From UBA6109 sp964506465 (GTDB lineage: Bacteria > Desulfobacterota > Syntrophia > Syntrophales > UBA6109): a stretch of DNA of 45,704 nt. This document shows, piece by piece, positions 33,441-41,345 of this stretch. The stretch covers positions 1 through 45,704 of the forward strand of contig CAZDLM010000016.1 in assembly GCA_964506465.1 (NCBI GenBank). The letters are read 5' to 3'. A program made the translations under genes and the position numbers. The first letter of the stretch is position 1. Each line of letters begins with the position of its first letter. The notes under the pieces were generated by a model. The model did no database searches and had not been told where the DNA came from. It was given only the letters and a program-made list of their open reading frames with translations.

Positions 33441-33533
33441 ATGGGCAACAAAAAACCGCAGCGTATGTTCAACGAATTCGGCTTTTGGTTTTATTATTAC
33501 GCCGGGGTCTGCCCATTGACCGGAAGCCGTTGA
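33441..33533 (+). CDS. Aromatic leader peptide (Phe/Trp/Tyr attenuator ORF)
   Basis: This ORF of 30 codons starts ATGGGC, with AAAAGG 8-9 nt upstream, and encodes the cluster FNEFGFWFYYYAGVCP: four Phe, one Trp and three consecutive Tyr within 11 residues, then ends TGA. The run lies at about 33468-33500. Two terminator hairpins follow before aroF. It is therefore a control peptide on which ribosomes would stall when charged Phe-, Trp- or Tyr-tRNA is scarce. It is separate from the longer open frame that extends 5' of it, which is antisense to cdaA. The Val-Cys-Pro codons (GTCTGCCCA) are shared with the trpB2 leader. Confidence 0.88.
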   Translation: MGNKKPQRMFNEFGFWFYYYAGVCPLTGSR

Positions 33534-33556
33534 GCCAAACGACATAACGAGCTTCA

Positions 33557-33591
33557 GCCGTGGGTGGACAAAGCGCCGCCCACGGCTTTTT
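33557..33591 (+). terminator. Attenuator terminator 1 of the aro operon
   Basis: GCCGTGGGTGG (33557-33567) pairs with CCGCCCACGGC (33576-33586) over 11 bp with one G-U; the loop is 8 nt; five T residues follow (33587-33591). It lies 24 nt after the leader stop codon. Confidence 0.87.
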
Positions 33592-33602
33592 GTTTGGTTC
33601 CA

Positions 33603-33641
33603 GGGCCGTGGGGGCGCAATCCCCGCGGCCCTTTTCTTTTT
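33603..33641 (+). terminator. Attenuator terminator 2 of the aro operon
   Basis: GGGCCGTGGGG (33603-33613) pairs with CCCCGCGGCCC (33621-33631) over 11 bp with one G-U and a 7-nt loop, followed by TTTTCTTTTT (33632-33641). It starts only 12 nt after terminator 1 and 73 nt before the aroF start. Confidence 0.85.
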
Positions 33642-33675
33642 CCGGAAATACGCCTCGAGGAAAGGGGAAAAGAAT

Positions 33676-34704
33676 ATGATCATCATCATGAAGAAGAACG
33701 CGACGCAAAACGAGATCGACTCCGTCATCGGGTGGATCGAGTCGGTCGGCTATCAGGCCCATCCCTCGACGGGCGTCGAACGGACGGTTATCGGCGCCGT
33801 CGGCGACGAGCGCGGAAAATCGAATCTCAAGGCGGCCGAGATGCTGCCGGGGGTGGAGAAGACAGTGCCCATCCTCAAACCCTACAAACTGGCGAGCCGC
33901 GAGTCCAAGGAAGGTCGCACCGTCGTTCGCGTAGGGGAGCTGGAGGTGGGCGGCAGCGGTTTCGTCGTCATGGCCGGACCCTGCTCCGTGGAGAGTGAGG
34001 CGCAGATGATGGAGAGCGCCTTCATCGTGAAAAAGGGCGGCGCCCACGTCCTGCGCGGCGGCGCCTTCAAGCCGCGGACTTCCCCGTACAGTTTCCAGGG
34101 GATGGAGGAAGAAGGACTGAAGCTTCTGAGCATGGCGCGGGAAGCGACCGGTATGCCCGTCGTGACGGAGGTCGTCAATCCCGCCGACGTCGAGATGGTC
34201 GAATCCTATGCGGACATCCTCCAGGTGGGCGCCCGCAACATCCAGAACTTCGCGCTTCTGAAACGGGTCGGTCAGGCGAAAAAACCGGTCCTGCTGAAAC
34301 GGGGCATGATGACGACGATCGAAGAACTCCTCATGTCGGCCGAATATGTCCTGTCGTCCGGCAATTCCCAGGTGATCCTGTGCGAGCGGGGCATACGGAC
34401 CTTCGAAACGGCGACGCGCAACACGCTCGACATCAGCGCCGTTCCCGTTCTCAGGGAGCTGACCCATCTGCCCGTGATCGTCGATCCCAGCCATGCCGCC
34501 GGCCACTGGAAATACGTGATTCCCCTGAGCCGTGCGGCCGCCGCCGTGGGGGCGGACGGGATCATCGTGGAGGTCCATCCGGAACCGGAAAAGGCGTTCT
34601 CCGACGGAGGCCAATCGCTCAAACCGGAGAAATTCTATGAACTCATGGAGGAGGTCCGGATGATCGCCTCGGCTGTCCGCGGGCGGGGGAGGGCGGCGTC
34701 ATGA
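33676..34704 (+). CDS. aroF: 3-deoxy-7-phosphoheptulonate synthase (DAHP synthase, type I-beta)
   Basis: This 342-residue enzyme condenses phosphoenolpyruvate and erythrose-4-phosphate, the first shikimate step. It has an N-terminal ferredoxin-like regulatory domain (1-70, MIIIMKKNATQNEIDSVIGW) and a TIM barrel with GPCSVES, GGAFKPRTSPYSFQG, LLKRGM, LCERGIRTFE and PSHAAGHW. The N-terminal domain is the type that mediates feedback inhibition by Tyr or Phe in Thermotoga-type enzymes (family knowledge). The ATG at 33676 has AGGAAAGGGG upstream. It is the first structural gene after the aromatic attenuator; the stop overlaps aroB (ATGA). Confidence 0.95.
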   Translation: MIIIMKKNATQNEIDSVIGWIESVGYQAHPSTGVERTVIGAVGDERGKSNLKAAEMLPGVEKTVPILKPYKLASRESKEGRTVVRVGELEVGGSGFVVMAGPCSVESEAQMMESAFIVKKGGAHVLRGGAFKPRTSPYSFQGMEEEGLKLLSMAREATGMPVVTEVVNPADVEMVESYADILQVGARNIQNFALLKRVGQAKKPVLLKRGMMTTIEELLMSAEYVLSSGNSQVILCERGIRTFETATRNTLDISAVPVLRELTHLPVIVDPSHAAGHWKYVIPLSRAAAAVGADGIIVEVHPEPEKAFSDGGQSLKPEKFYELMEEVRMIASAVRGRGRAAS

Positions 34705-35792
34705 AGAACATCAAGGTCCATCTGCATCGGGCGCCGTCCCTTTCCTATGAAGTGCGCATCGGGTCCGACATTCTCGATCAGGCCGCTCTCGTCGTGGGGC
34801 GCAAATTCCCCGCCGGCCGGTATGTCGTCGTTACGGATGCCCGCGTGGAGGAGTTGTACGGACGGCCGCTCAGGGAACGGTGGGAGCGGGTCGGCCTGAA
34901 GACGGACTGGATCGCGATAGCGCCCGGCGAGGACGCCAAGAACATGGAGACGGTGCTGACGGTGGCGGCGAGGCTTCTGGAACTGGGGGTGGACCGGAAC
35001 ACCCTCCTCATCGCTCTGGGCGGCGGCGTCGTCGGCGATCTCACGGGGTTCGTCGCTTCCATCTACATGCGGTCGGTGCCGTTCCTCAATGTACCGACGA
35101 CGCTCCTGGCCCAGGTGGACAGTTGCCTTGGAGGCAAGACCGCCGTCGACCTGCCGGCGGGGAAAAATCTCCTCGGGACCTTCTACCAGCCGAAGGCGGT
35201 CTTCGTCGACCTCCGGTTTCTGGAAACGCTCCCAACGGGCGATTTCCGCAACGGCCTTGGGGAGATCGTGAAGTACGCGCTCCTGGATGCGGAGTTCTTT
35301 TCGGAGCTGGAGGACGCCGTCGACGGCCTTCGCCGCGGCGACGTCGCTGTGCTGGGCAGTATCGTAGAACGGTCCATCCGGATCAAGAAGGGGATCGTGG
35401 AGATGGACGAGCGCGATCAGGGGATCCGCCGCATCCTCAATCTCGGACACACGGTGGGGCATGCCATCGAGGCGGAGTCCGGCTACGCGGCGGCGCACGG
35501 AGAGGCCGTCGGCATGGGGATCGTCGCGGCGATCCGCCTCTCGGAGAGGCTTCACGGCTTCCCGGCGGCGGAGCGGAAACGGGTTGAGGCGCTGATGGAC
35601 CGGGCGGGTCTGCCCGGGAAGATCCCAACGGCGATTCGAACGGAAGGCATTGTCCGGCGGCTTGCAGCGGACAAGAAACGCGAGGGAAAGAGCGTCCGTT
35701 TCGTGATGCTCCGGAGGATCGGGATGCCCTTCGTCAACGGCGGCGTCCCGGAGGACGTTCTGATCGAAACGATCGAGGAGATGAAGCGATGA
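34701..35792 (+). CDS. aroB: 3-dehydroquinate synthase
   Basis: This 363-residue NAD- and metal-dependent enzyme converts DAHP to 3-dehydroquinate. Motifs: GGGVVGDLTGFVAS (about 111-124), VPTTLLAQVDSCLGGKTAVD (about 131-150), and metal-binding positions in GLGEIVKYALL and LNLGHTVGHAIE, with the final His in AHGEAVGMG. Length is usual. It starts within the aroF stop and its own stop overlaps pheA (ATGA at 35789), so the three are translationally coupled. Confidence 0.95.
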   Translation: MKNIKVHLHRAPSLSYEVRIGSDILDQAALVVGRKFPAGRYVVVTDARVEELYGRPLRERWERVGLKTDWIAIAPGEDAKNMETVLTVAARLLELGVDRNTLLIALGGGVVGDLTGFVASIYMRSVPFLNVPTTLLAQVDSCLGGKTAVDLPAGKNLLGTFYQPKAVFVDLRFLETLPTGDFRNGLGEIVKYALLDAEFFSELEDAVDGLRRGDVAVLGSIVERSIRIKKGIVEMDERDQGIRRILNLGHTVGHAIEAESGYAAAHGEAVGMGIVAAIRLSERLHGFPAAERKRVEALMDRAGLPGKIPTAIRTEGIVRRLAADKKREGKSVRFVMLRRIGMPFVNGGVPEDVLIETIEEMKR

Positions 35793-36874
35793 AGGATGGC
35801 AGGCTGGGCAGGCTGAGAAGGAAACTCGCCGAATGCGACCGGTCGCTGGTCAAGGTCCTCAACGAGCGGGCGGAGCTGTCGGTCTGCATCGGCCGGGTGA
35901 AGACGGAAGCGCAGCTTCCCGTCTACGACCCGGTGCAGGAGCGCATGGTGCTCGATCGGATGCAGCGGATGAGCGGCGGTCCGCTGACGGGCCGCCAGCT
36001 CGCGGCGATTTTCCAGGAAGTGCTGTCCGTTTCTCGGGCCCTGCAGGGGCCGATCCGCGTCGCCTGTTTCGGTCCGGAGGCCTCCTTTACGCATTTGGCG
36101 GCACGCGCGCACTTCGGCGGTGAGACCGCTTTCGCATTCCTGCCGTCGATCGTCCACGTCTTCGACGAAGTCGAAAAGGGCAAAGCGGACTGGGGGGTCG
36201 TGCCGGTGGAAAACTCCCTGGAGGGAACGGTGGGCGTCACCCTCGACCGCCTTCTCGGCACCCCGCTCTCCATCCGGGCGGAACTCTTCCTGCGGATCAG
36301 CCATTGCCTGCTCGCGGCACGGAAGAACCGGAATGCCGTCAAGCGCATCTACTCGCATCCCCAGGCGCTCTCCCAATGCAGCATCTGGCTGAGCACGCAC
36401 ATGCCCCGCGCTGCGTTGATCGAGGCGGACAGCACCTCGGCGGCGGCGATGCGGGCTTCGGAAGACGCGACCAGCGCCGCCGTCGGGAGCCGGCTCGCGG
36501 CGGAGACCTACGGCTTGAAGATCCTGGCGGAAAGCATCGAGGATTCGCCCTCCAATGAGACGCGGTTCCTCGTGATCGGAAAAGGAGGAAACGCGCCCAC
36601 GGGACGCGACAAGACGTCGATCCTCTTCAGCGTGTCCGATGTCCCAGGGTCGCTCCACCGCGCCTTGCGGCCTTTCGCGCGGCGGCGGGTGAACCTGATG
36701 AAGATCGAATCGCGCCCGGTCCGGGGAAGACTTTGGGAATACCGATTCTTCGCCGACGTCGGGGGACACTGCGAAGACCGGAAAGTCGCGCGATGCCTCG
36801 AGGAGCTGGGGTCCTGCACGACTTTCCTCAAGATCGCCGGCTCTTATCCGCAGGGGAGGTGCGTGGAGACATGA
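35789..36874 (+). CDS. pheA: Bifunctional chorismate mutase/prephenate dehydratase
   Basis: This 361-residue P-protein has an AroQ chorismate mutase domain (about 5-85: LRRKLAECDRSLVKVLNERA, then RVKTEAQLPVYDPVQE), a prephenate dehydratase domain (about 90-270: ACFGPEASFTHLAA, VVPVENSLEGTV, ETRFLVIGK) and a C-terminal ACT domain (about 275-345: ILFSVSDVPGSLHRALRPFA, with ESRP). It commits chorismate to phenylalanine. The ACT ESRP motif suggests feedback inhibition by Phe. It overlaps aroB and aroD by 4 bp each. Confidence 0.94.
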   Translation: MKDGRLGRLRRKLAECDRSLVKVLNERAELSVCIGRVKTEAQLPVYDPVQERMVLDRMQRMSGGPLTGRQLAAIFQEVLSVSRALQGPIRVACFGPEASFTHLAARAHFGGETAFAFLPSIVHVFDEVEKGKADWGVVPVENSLEGTVGVTLDRLLGTPLSIRAELFLRISHCLLAARKNRNAVKRIYSHPQALSQCSIWLSTHMPRAALIEADSTSAAAMRASEDATSAAVGSRLAAETYGLKILAESIEDSPSNETRFLVIGKGGNAPTGRDKTSILFSVSDVPGSLHRALRPFARRRVNLMKIESRPVRGRLWEYRFFADVGGHCEDRKVARCLEELGSCTTFLKIAGSYPQGRCVET

Positions 36875-37608
36875 AGATCTGCGTGCCGGTTTCGACGCCG
36901 TCCGCCGAGGAGGCGCTCCAGGCGATCGGGGAAGCCGCCGTCGCGGCGGACCTGGTGGAGCTCCGCATGGACGCGATCGGAGACGTTCCGCTCGCAGCCC
37001 TGCTTGCCCGGGCGGGATCGTTTTTCCCTCCGCCGGCCGTCGTGGTCACGAACCGCCGGCGGGACGAGGGAGGCGTACGGCCGCCGGCCGATGGTGAGAG
37101 GCCCGAGGACACCGAGCGCCGCCGGGTCGGCGTCCTCATCGAAGCCGCAAATCTGGGGGCGGAATTCGTCGACGTCGAGCTTGCCACGGACGCGCATCTG
37201 CGGGAAGCCCTGCTGGAAGCGATCGCACGAAGGGGCTTCCGGACTGCGCTGATCGTTTCGCATCACGACTTCCGGCGGACGCCGTCACTCCGCTGTCTCA
37301 AGAGCATTTATGACCGCTGCGTGGACGCCGGTGCGGCGATCGTCAAGATCGTCACGACCGCCGTTCAGCCCCGGGACAATCTCCGCATCCTGGAACTGGT
37401 CGCCCATGCGCGGCGCCACGGGCAGCCGGTCATTGCCTTCTGCATGGGGAAAGCCGGGAGAATCAGCCGACTGGCGGCGTCCGTTCTGGGCGCGGAATGC
37501 GGATTTGCCTGCCTGCGGAAGGGGCAGGAGTCCGCGCCCGGCCAGTTCACCGTGCAGGAAATGCGGCGGGCGATGATGATGATCGGCGGGGAGGAGAAGA
37601 AGTCATGA
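36871..37608 (+). CDS. aroD: 3-dehydroquinate dehydratase, type I
   Basis: This 245-residue class I aldolase-fold enzyme forms a Schiff base with dehydroquinate and makes 3-dehydroshikimate. The active-site His lies in LIVSHHDF (131-132) and the Schiff-base Lys159 in AAIVKIVTTA; ELRMDAI (30-36) is the N-terminal substrate motif. An uncommon Gly/Arg/Pro-rich loop (about 62-85) follows TNRRRDEGG. The ATG at 36871 is set by the ATGA overlap with pheA. The stop overlaps aroE. Confidence 0.92.
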   Translation: MKICVPVSTPSAEEALQAIGEAAVAADLVELRMDAIGDVPLAALLARAGSFFPPPAVVVTNRRRDEGGVRPPADGERPEDTERRRVGVLIEAANLGAEFVDVELATDAHLREALLEAIARRGFRTALIVSHHDFRRTPSLRCLKSIYDRCVDAGAAIVKIVTTAVQPRDNLRILELVAHARRHGQPVIAFCMGKAGRISRLAASVLGAECGFACLRKGQESAPGQFTVQEMRRAMMMIGGEEKKS

Positions 37609-38444
37609 TGCGTTTTGCCCTGTTCGGGAATCCGGTCGTCCAGACCCTCTCTCCGCTCATGCACAATGCGGCGCTGGCGGCGATGGGAATCCCCGGACGT
37701 TACGAAGCGGTTCTCGTCGAGGATCTCGGCAGGGCCGTGCAGTCCTTGCGGGAGGGCCGTCTGGACGGCGCGAGCGTGACGATTCCGTTCAAGGAGGAGG
37801 TCATGGGCCTCCTCGACGGCCTGGACGGGGAGGCGGAGCAGATCGGCGCCGTCAATACGATCGTCAAGAAGAACGGCCGCCTCGTCGGGTTCAATACCGA
37901 CGGGAAGGCGCTGCTCCTCGCGCTTGCCGCTGTCCTCGACGTTCCCGGCCGGACCTTCGCGGTGCTGGGAACCGGCGGGACGGCGCGGGCGGCCCTCTAC
38001 GCCGTCCGCAGCGGCGGCGGGCGGGCCGTCGTGCTCGGCCGGACGCCCGCAAAGGTCCGTGAACTGGCCGGCCTGTGGGGCTGTCCCGGATATGCCCTCG
38101 CGGAAATCACAACGGTCCGCGCCGACGTCATCATCAACACGACGCCGGTCGGCATGGGACATCGGGCGGGTGAAAGTCCGCTGGACGGCAACCTGCTCAG
38201 GGAGTGCTCCGCGGAATGGGTTGTCGACGTCATCTACCGTCCCCGGAGGACGCGTCTTCTCCGGGAGGCGGAGGCCGCCGGTCGCAAGACGCTGGGCGGC
38301 GTCGAGATGTTCGTCCGGCAGGGGGCCGGGCAGATCCGTCTCTGGACGGGCGCCGAGCCCCCGGTCTCTCTCATGCGCGAGGCCGTCCTGAGACGGCTGG
38401 AAGAAGAAGAGTCGGCATTGACGGGACGGAGGAAGCATGAATAA
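37605..38444 (+). CDS. aroE: Shikimate dehydrogenase
   Basis: This 279-residue NADPH-dependent enzyme reduces 3-dehydroshikimate to shikimate. Visible motifs: the N-terminal substrate site FGNPVVQTLSPLMHNAAL, catalytic Lys in VTIPFKEEVMG, Asp in GFNTDGKAL, the Rossmann loop AVLGTGGTARAALYA (about 122-136) and the NADP helix start LGRTPAKV. The start is ATG 37605, overlapping the aroD stop; ATG 37608 is equally possible and would shorten it by one residue. It overlaps aroA by 8 bp. Confidence 0.93.
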   Translation: MMRFALFGNPVVQTLSPLMHNAALAAMGIPGRYEAVLVEDLGRAVQSLREGRLDGASVTIPFKEEVMGLLDGLDGEAEQIGAVNTIVKKNGRLVGFNTDGKALLLALAAVLDVPGRTFAVLGTGGTARAALYAVRSGGGRAVVLGRTPAKVRELAGLWGCPGYALAEITTVRADVIINTTPVGMGHRAGESPLDGNLLRECSAEWVVDVIYRPRRTRLLREAEAAGRKTLGGVEMFVRQGAGQIRLWTGAEPPVSLMREAVLRRLEEEESALTGRRKHE

Positions 38445-39714
38445 AGGTGCGATCATGGAGACGAGGGCTCTTCGCCCCCGCGGTCCCTTGAACGGCGTCG
38501 TCCGCGTCCCCGGCTCCAAGAGCCATACGCAGCGGGCGCTGATCGCCGCCTCTCTGGCCGACGGCGGGTCCCGTCTTGAGGCGCCGCTGTTTTCCGAGGA
38601 TACGCGTCTCCTCGCCGCCGCGCTGCGGCGCCTTGGCGCGGAGACCGTTGCGGAGGGAGTCGACCTCACGGTCCGGGGCTGCCGCGGAATTATCGCAGCG
38701 CCGGAAGGAGAGCTGTTCCTCGGCAACAACGGCACCGCGATGCGCTTTCTCCTGTCCGTGGCCGCTCTCGGCCGCGGGAAATACCGCATCACGGGAGATC
38801 CACGATTATGCGAACGGCCCGTCGGAAGTCTTGCCGAAGCGTTGAATCAGCTCGGCGTGACGATAGAGACCCAAAACGGCTGCCCGCCCGTCGTCGTCCA
38901 CGCCGCCGGGATGCGCGGCGGCATTGCGGAGCTTGCCGATCTCCGCAGCAGCCAGTTCGTCTCTTCGCTGCTGCTGGCCGCCCCATACGCGGACCGCGAC
39001 GTCGAGGTCGTGCTGAAAGGAAACACCGTCTCCGAGCCCTACATCGACATGACGATCCGCGTGATGGCGGATTTCGGGGTGTCCGTTCTGCGGGAGGATG
39101 CTCATCGCTACCGGGTGCCGGCGGGGCAGCGCTACCGGGGACGGGGCTATCGGATCGAAGGGGATGCCTCCAGCGCGTCCTATTTTTTTCTGGCTGCGGC
39201 CCTCTGCGGCGGATCTGTGCGCGTCCTTCACGTCCGGCGGGGAGGCCTGCAGGGGGACACGCGATTTCTCGATATCCTGGAGACTCTCGGCTGCAGGGTG
39301 CATGCCGGGGAGGATGAGGTCGAAGTCCAAGGCGGTCCCCGCGATGGGGCGGAGCATTCCTTCGACATGGGCGACATCCCGGACATGGTGCCGACGCTTG
39401 CCGTCCTGGCCGCCTTCCGTCCCGGCAGGACGACGGTGTCGCGTGTTCCGCACTTGCGGCTCAAGGAAAGCGACCGCCTGGCCGCCCTCGCAAGCGAACT
39501 GCGGAAGATCGGTGCGGAGGTGGTCGAAAGGGAAGACGGACTGACGATCACGGGCGGAAATCCGCACGGCGCAACCATCGAGACCTATCGGGACCACCGC
39601 ATCGCCATGAGCTTCGCGGCGGCGGGACTTGCCGTTCCGGGGATGAAGATCTCCGATCCGGGGTGCGTCGCCAAGTCCTTTCCGTCCTTCTGGGAGGAGA
39701 TCGAGAGGCTGTGA
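38437..39714 (+). CDS. aroA: 3-phosphoshikimate 1-carboxyvinyltransferase (EPSP synthase)
   Basis: This 425-residue enzyme joins shikimate-3-phosphate and PEP. Motifs: VPGSKSHTQRALIAA (about 23-37), LGNNGTAMRFLLSVAAL (about 95-111), DASSASYFFLAAALCGG, and the C-terminal catalytic segment PHLRLKESDRLAALASEL with DHRIAMSFA. GGAGG 4 nt before ATG 38437 sets the start; ATG 38455 is a fallback. It begins inside aroE and its stop overlaps the GTG of aroK. Confidence 0.95.
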   Translation: MNKGAIMETRALRPRGPLNGVVRVPGSKSHTQRALIAASLADGGSRLEAPLFSEDTRLLAAALRRLGAETVAEGVDLTVRGCRGIIAAPEGELFLGNNGTAMRFLLSVAALGRGKYRITGDPRLCERPVGSLAEALNQLGVTIETQNGCPPVVVHAAGMRGGIAELADLRSSQFVSSLLLAAPYADRDVEVVLKGNTVSEPYIDMTIRVMADFGVSVLREDAHRYRVPAGQRYRGRGYRIEGDASSASYFFLAAALCGGSVRVLHVRRGGLQGDTRFLDILETLGCRVHAGEDEVEVQGGPRDGAEHSFDMGDIPDMVPTLAVLAAFRPGRTTVSRVPHLRLKESDRLAALASELRKIGAEVVEREDGLTITGGNPHGATIETYRDHRIAMSFAAAGLAVPGMKISDPGCVAKSFPSFWEEIERL

Positions 39715-40235
39715 AGGTCGTTCTGATCGGATATCGCTGCACGGGGAAAAGCGCCGCAGGCCGGCGTCTCGCCGAGCGCCTGGACGCCGCCTTTGTCGAT
39801 ACCGATGAGCGGGTGGAGGCGGAAGCGGGCGGGACGGTCGCCGAGATCGTCCGCGCGGAGGGGTGGGCCGGTTTTCGCTGCCGCGAAAGCTCGGTTCTTT
39901 TCCACCTCAAGGAAGAGGAAGCGTGCATAGTCGCGACGGGGGGCGGTGTGGTTCTGGATCCCCGCAACCGGGAGATCCTGAAGGGCCTGGGCCTGGTAGT
40001 CTGGCTGGATGCCTCGCCGGAGGCCGTCGTCCGGCGGATGGACGCGGATGCGGGGAGCCGCGGGAGAAGGCCGGGCCTGACGGACCTGGAACCGGAGGCG
40101 GAGGCGCGGAGTCTCCTCAAGGAGCGTGAGCCGCTGTATCGGCAGGCGGCCGATGTGCGCATCGATACGACCGACATCGGGATCGACGACGTTGTGGAAG
40201 AGATCTGCCGGCGGATCGATCAGCACACGCGATAA
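39711..40235 (+). CDS. aroK: Shikimate kinase
   Basis: This 174-residue P-loop kinase phosphorylates shikimate. The P-loop reads GYRCTGKSAAGRRLAERL (7-24), followed by FVDTDERVE with the shikimate-binding Asp, then GWAGFRCRES and VATGGGVVLDP, all canonical. The GTG at 39711 is set by the GTGA overlap with aroA. The gap to aroC is 48 bp, the largest within this operon. Confidence 0.93.
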   Translation: MKVVLIGYRCTGKSAAGRRLAERLDAAFVDTDERVEAEAGGTVAEIVRAEGWAGFRCRESSVLFHLKEEEACIVATGGGVVLDPRNREILKGLGLVVWLDASPEAVVRRMDADAGSRGRRPGLTDLEPEAEARSLLKEREPLYRQAADVRIDTTDIGIDDVVEEICRRIDQHTR

Positions 40236-40283
40236 GAGAGCCGGTCTTGGCAGACTGCTGCCGGATTGCAGGGAGAATCGACC

Positions 40284-41345
40284 ATGTCCGGAAACACCAT
40301 CGGAAGCACATTCCGCGTGACCACTTGGGGGGAGTCCCACGGAAAGGCGATTGGCGCCGTCGTGGACGGGTGTCCCCCTGCGATCCCGCTTGACGAAGCG
40401 GATATTCAGCGGGTTCTGGACCGGCGCCGGCCGGGGACCGGTACGGAGGGGACGTCGCCGCGCCGGGAGCCGGACGAGGTGGAGATCCTGTCCGGGGTCT
40501 TCGAAGGCAGGACGACGGGGACGCCGATTTCCCTCCTGATCCGGAACCGCGATGCCGATCCGGCCGCCTACGAAAAGCACCGGGACGTTTTCCGCCCCGG
40601 TCACGGCGATTATACCTATTTCCGCAAGTACGGCCTTCGCGACCATCGCGGCGGCGGGCGGGCCTCGGGCCGCGAGACGGCGGCGAGGGTGGCGGCGGGC
40701 GCAGTGGCGGCCGCGGTGACGTCCAGGGAAGGCATCGAGGTGCTCGCCTGGACGGCGGCTCTGGGCGGAATCGCGGTTGACGCCGGAGAAGTCAGCCGCG
40801 AACGGATTGACGCCGACCCGCTGCTGTGTCCGGACCCGGCGGCGTCCTTGCGGATCAGGGAGCGGATCCGCGATGCGGCGGGATCAGGGGATTCCCTGGG
40901 TGGGATCGTCGAAATCGCCGTCCGGGGTTGTCCAGCGGGGCTGGGAGAGCCCGTATTCGACAAGGCCGACGCGGTGATCGCCGGCGCGCTGATGGGCATC
41001 GGGGCCGTAAAGGGCGTCGAGATCGGGGACGGCTTCGCGGTTGCCGCCAGGACGGGTTCCGAGGTCAACGACGGAATGGCGCCGGAAGGCTTTCTCTCCA
41101 ATCACGCCGGCGGCATCCTGGGCGGGATCACGACGGGCCAGGAGATCCGGATCCGCGTTGCCTGCAAACCCCTTCCCTCCATTGGACGGGCGCAGCGCAC
41201 GGTCGATGCGGCGGGACGGGCCGTCGAGATTTCCGTCGGCGGCCGGCACGACGTCTCGGTCCTGCCGCGGGTCGTGCCCGTCTGCGAGGCGATGGTGCAG
41301 ATTGTTCTGGCGGATCTTCTGCTGCGGCAGAAGGCGGTGAGATAA
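40284..41345 (+). CDS. aroC: Chorismate synthase
   Basis: This 353-residue FMN-dependent enzyme makes chorismate from EPSP, the last common step. Motifs: FRVTTWGESHGKAIGAVVDG (10-29), RPGHGDYTYFRKYGLRDHRG (about 101-120), GRASGRETAARVAAGA, and NHAGGILGGITTGQEI (near 275). The ATG at 40284 has GGGAGA upstream. tyrA starts on the base after its stop. Confidence 0.96.
   Translation: MSGNTIGSTFRVTTWGESHGKAIGAVVDGCPPAIPLDEADIQRVLDRRRPGTGTEGTSPRREPDEVEILSGVFEGRTTGTPISLLIRNRDADPAAYEKHRDVFRPGHGDYTYFRKYGLRDHRGGGRASGRETAARVAAGAVAAAVTSREGIEVLAWTAALGGIAVDAGEVSRERIDADPLLCPDPAASLRIRERIRDAAGSGDSLGGIVEIAVRGCPAGLGEPVFDKADAVIAGALMGIGAVKGVEIGDGFAVAARTGSEVNDGMAPEGFLSNHAGGILGGITTGQEIRIRVACKPLPSIGRAQRTVDAAGRAVEISVGGRHDVSVLPRVVPVCEAMVQIVLADLLLRQKAVR

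Larger units (their letters stand above)
33507..33641 (+). promoter_or_regulatory. Aromatic attenuator region with tandem terminators
   Basis: GTCTGCCCAT (33507-33516, in the leader ORF) can pair over 10 positions, including three G-U pairs, with GTGGGTGGAC (33560-33569), the 5' arm of terminator 1. This would be the antiterminator when a ribosome stalls on the aromatic codons. If terminator 1 is blocked, its 3' arm CCCACGGC (33579-33586) is free to pair with GCCGTGGG (33605-33612), the 5' arm of terminator 2, so both would be disabled together. A further hairpin (33523-33531 with 33546-33555) and an outer pairing GAGCCAAAC (33532-33540) with GTTTGGTTC (33592-33600) are possible. Pairings are seen; the mechanism is inferred. 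Confidence 0.65.
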
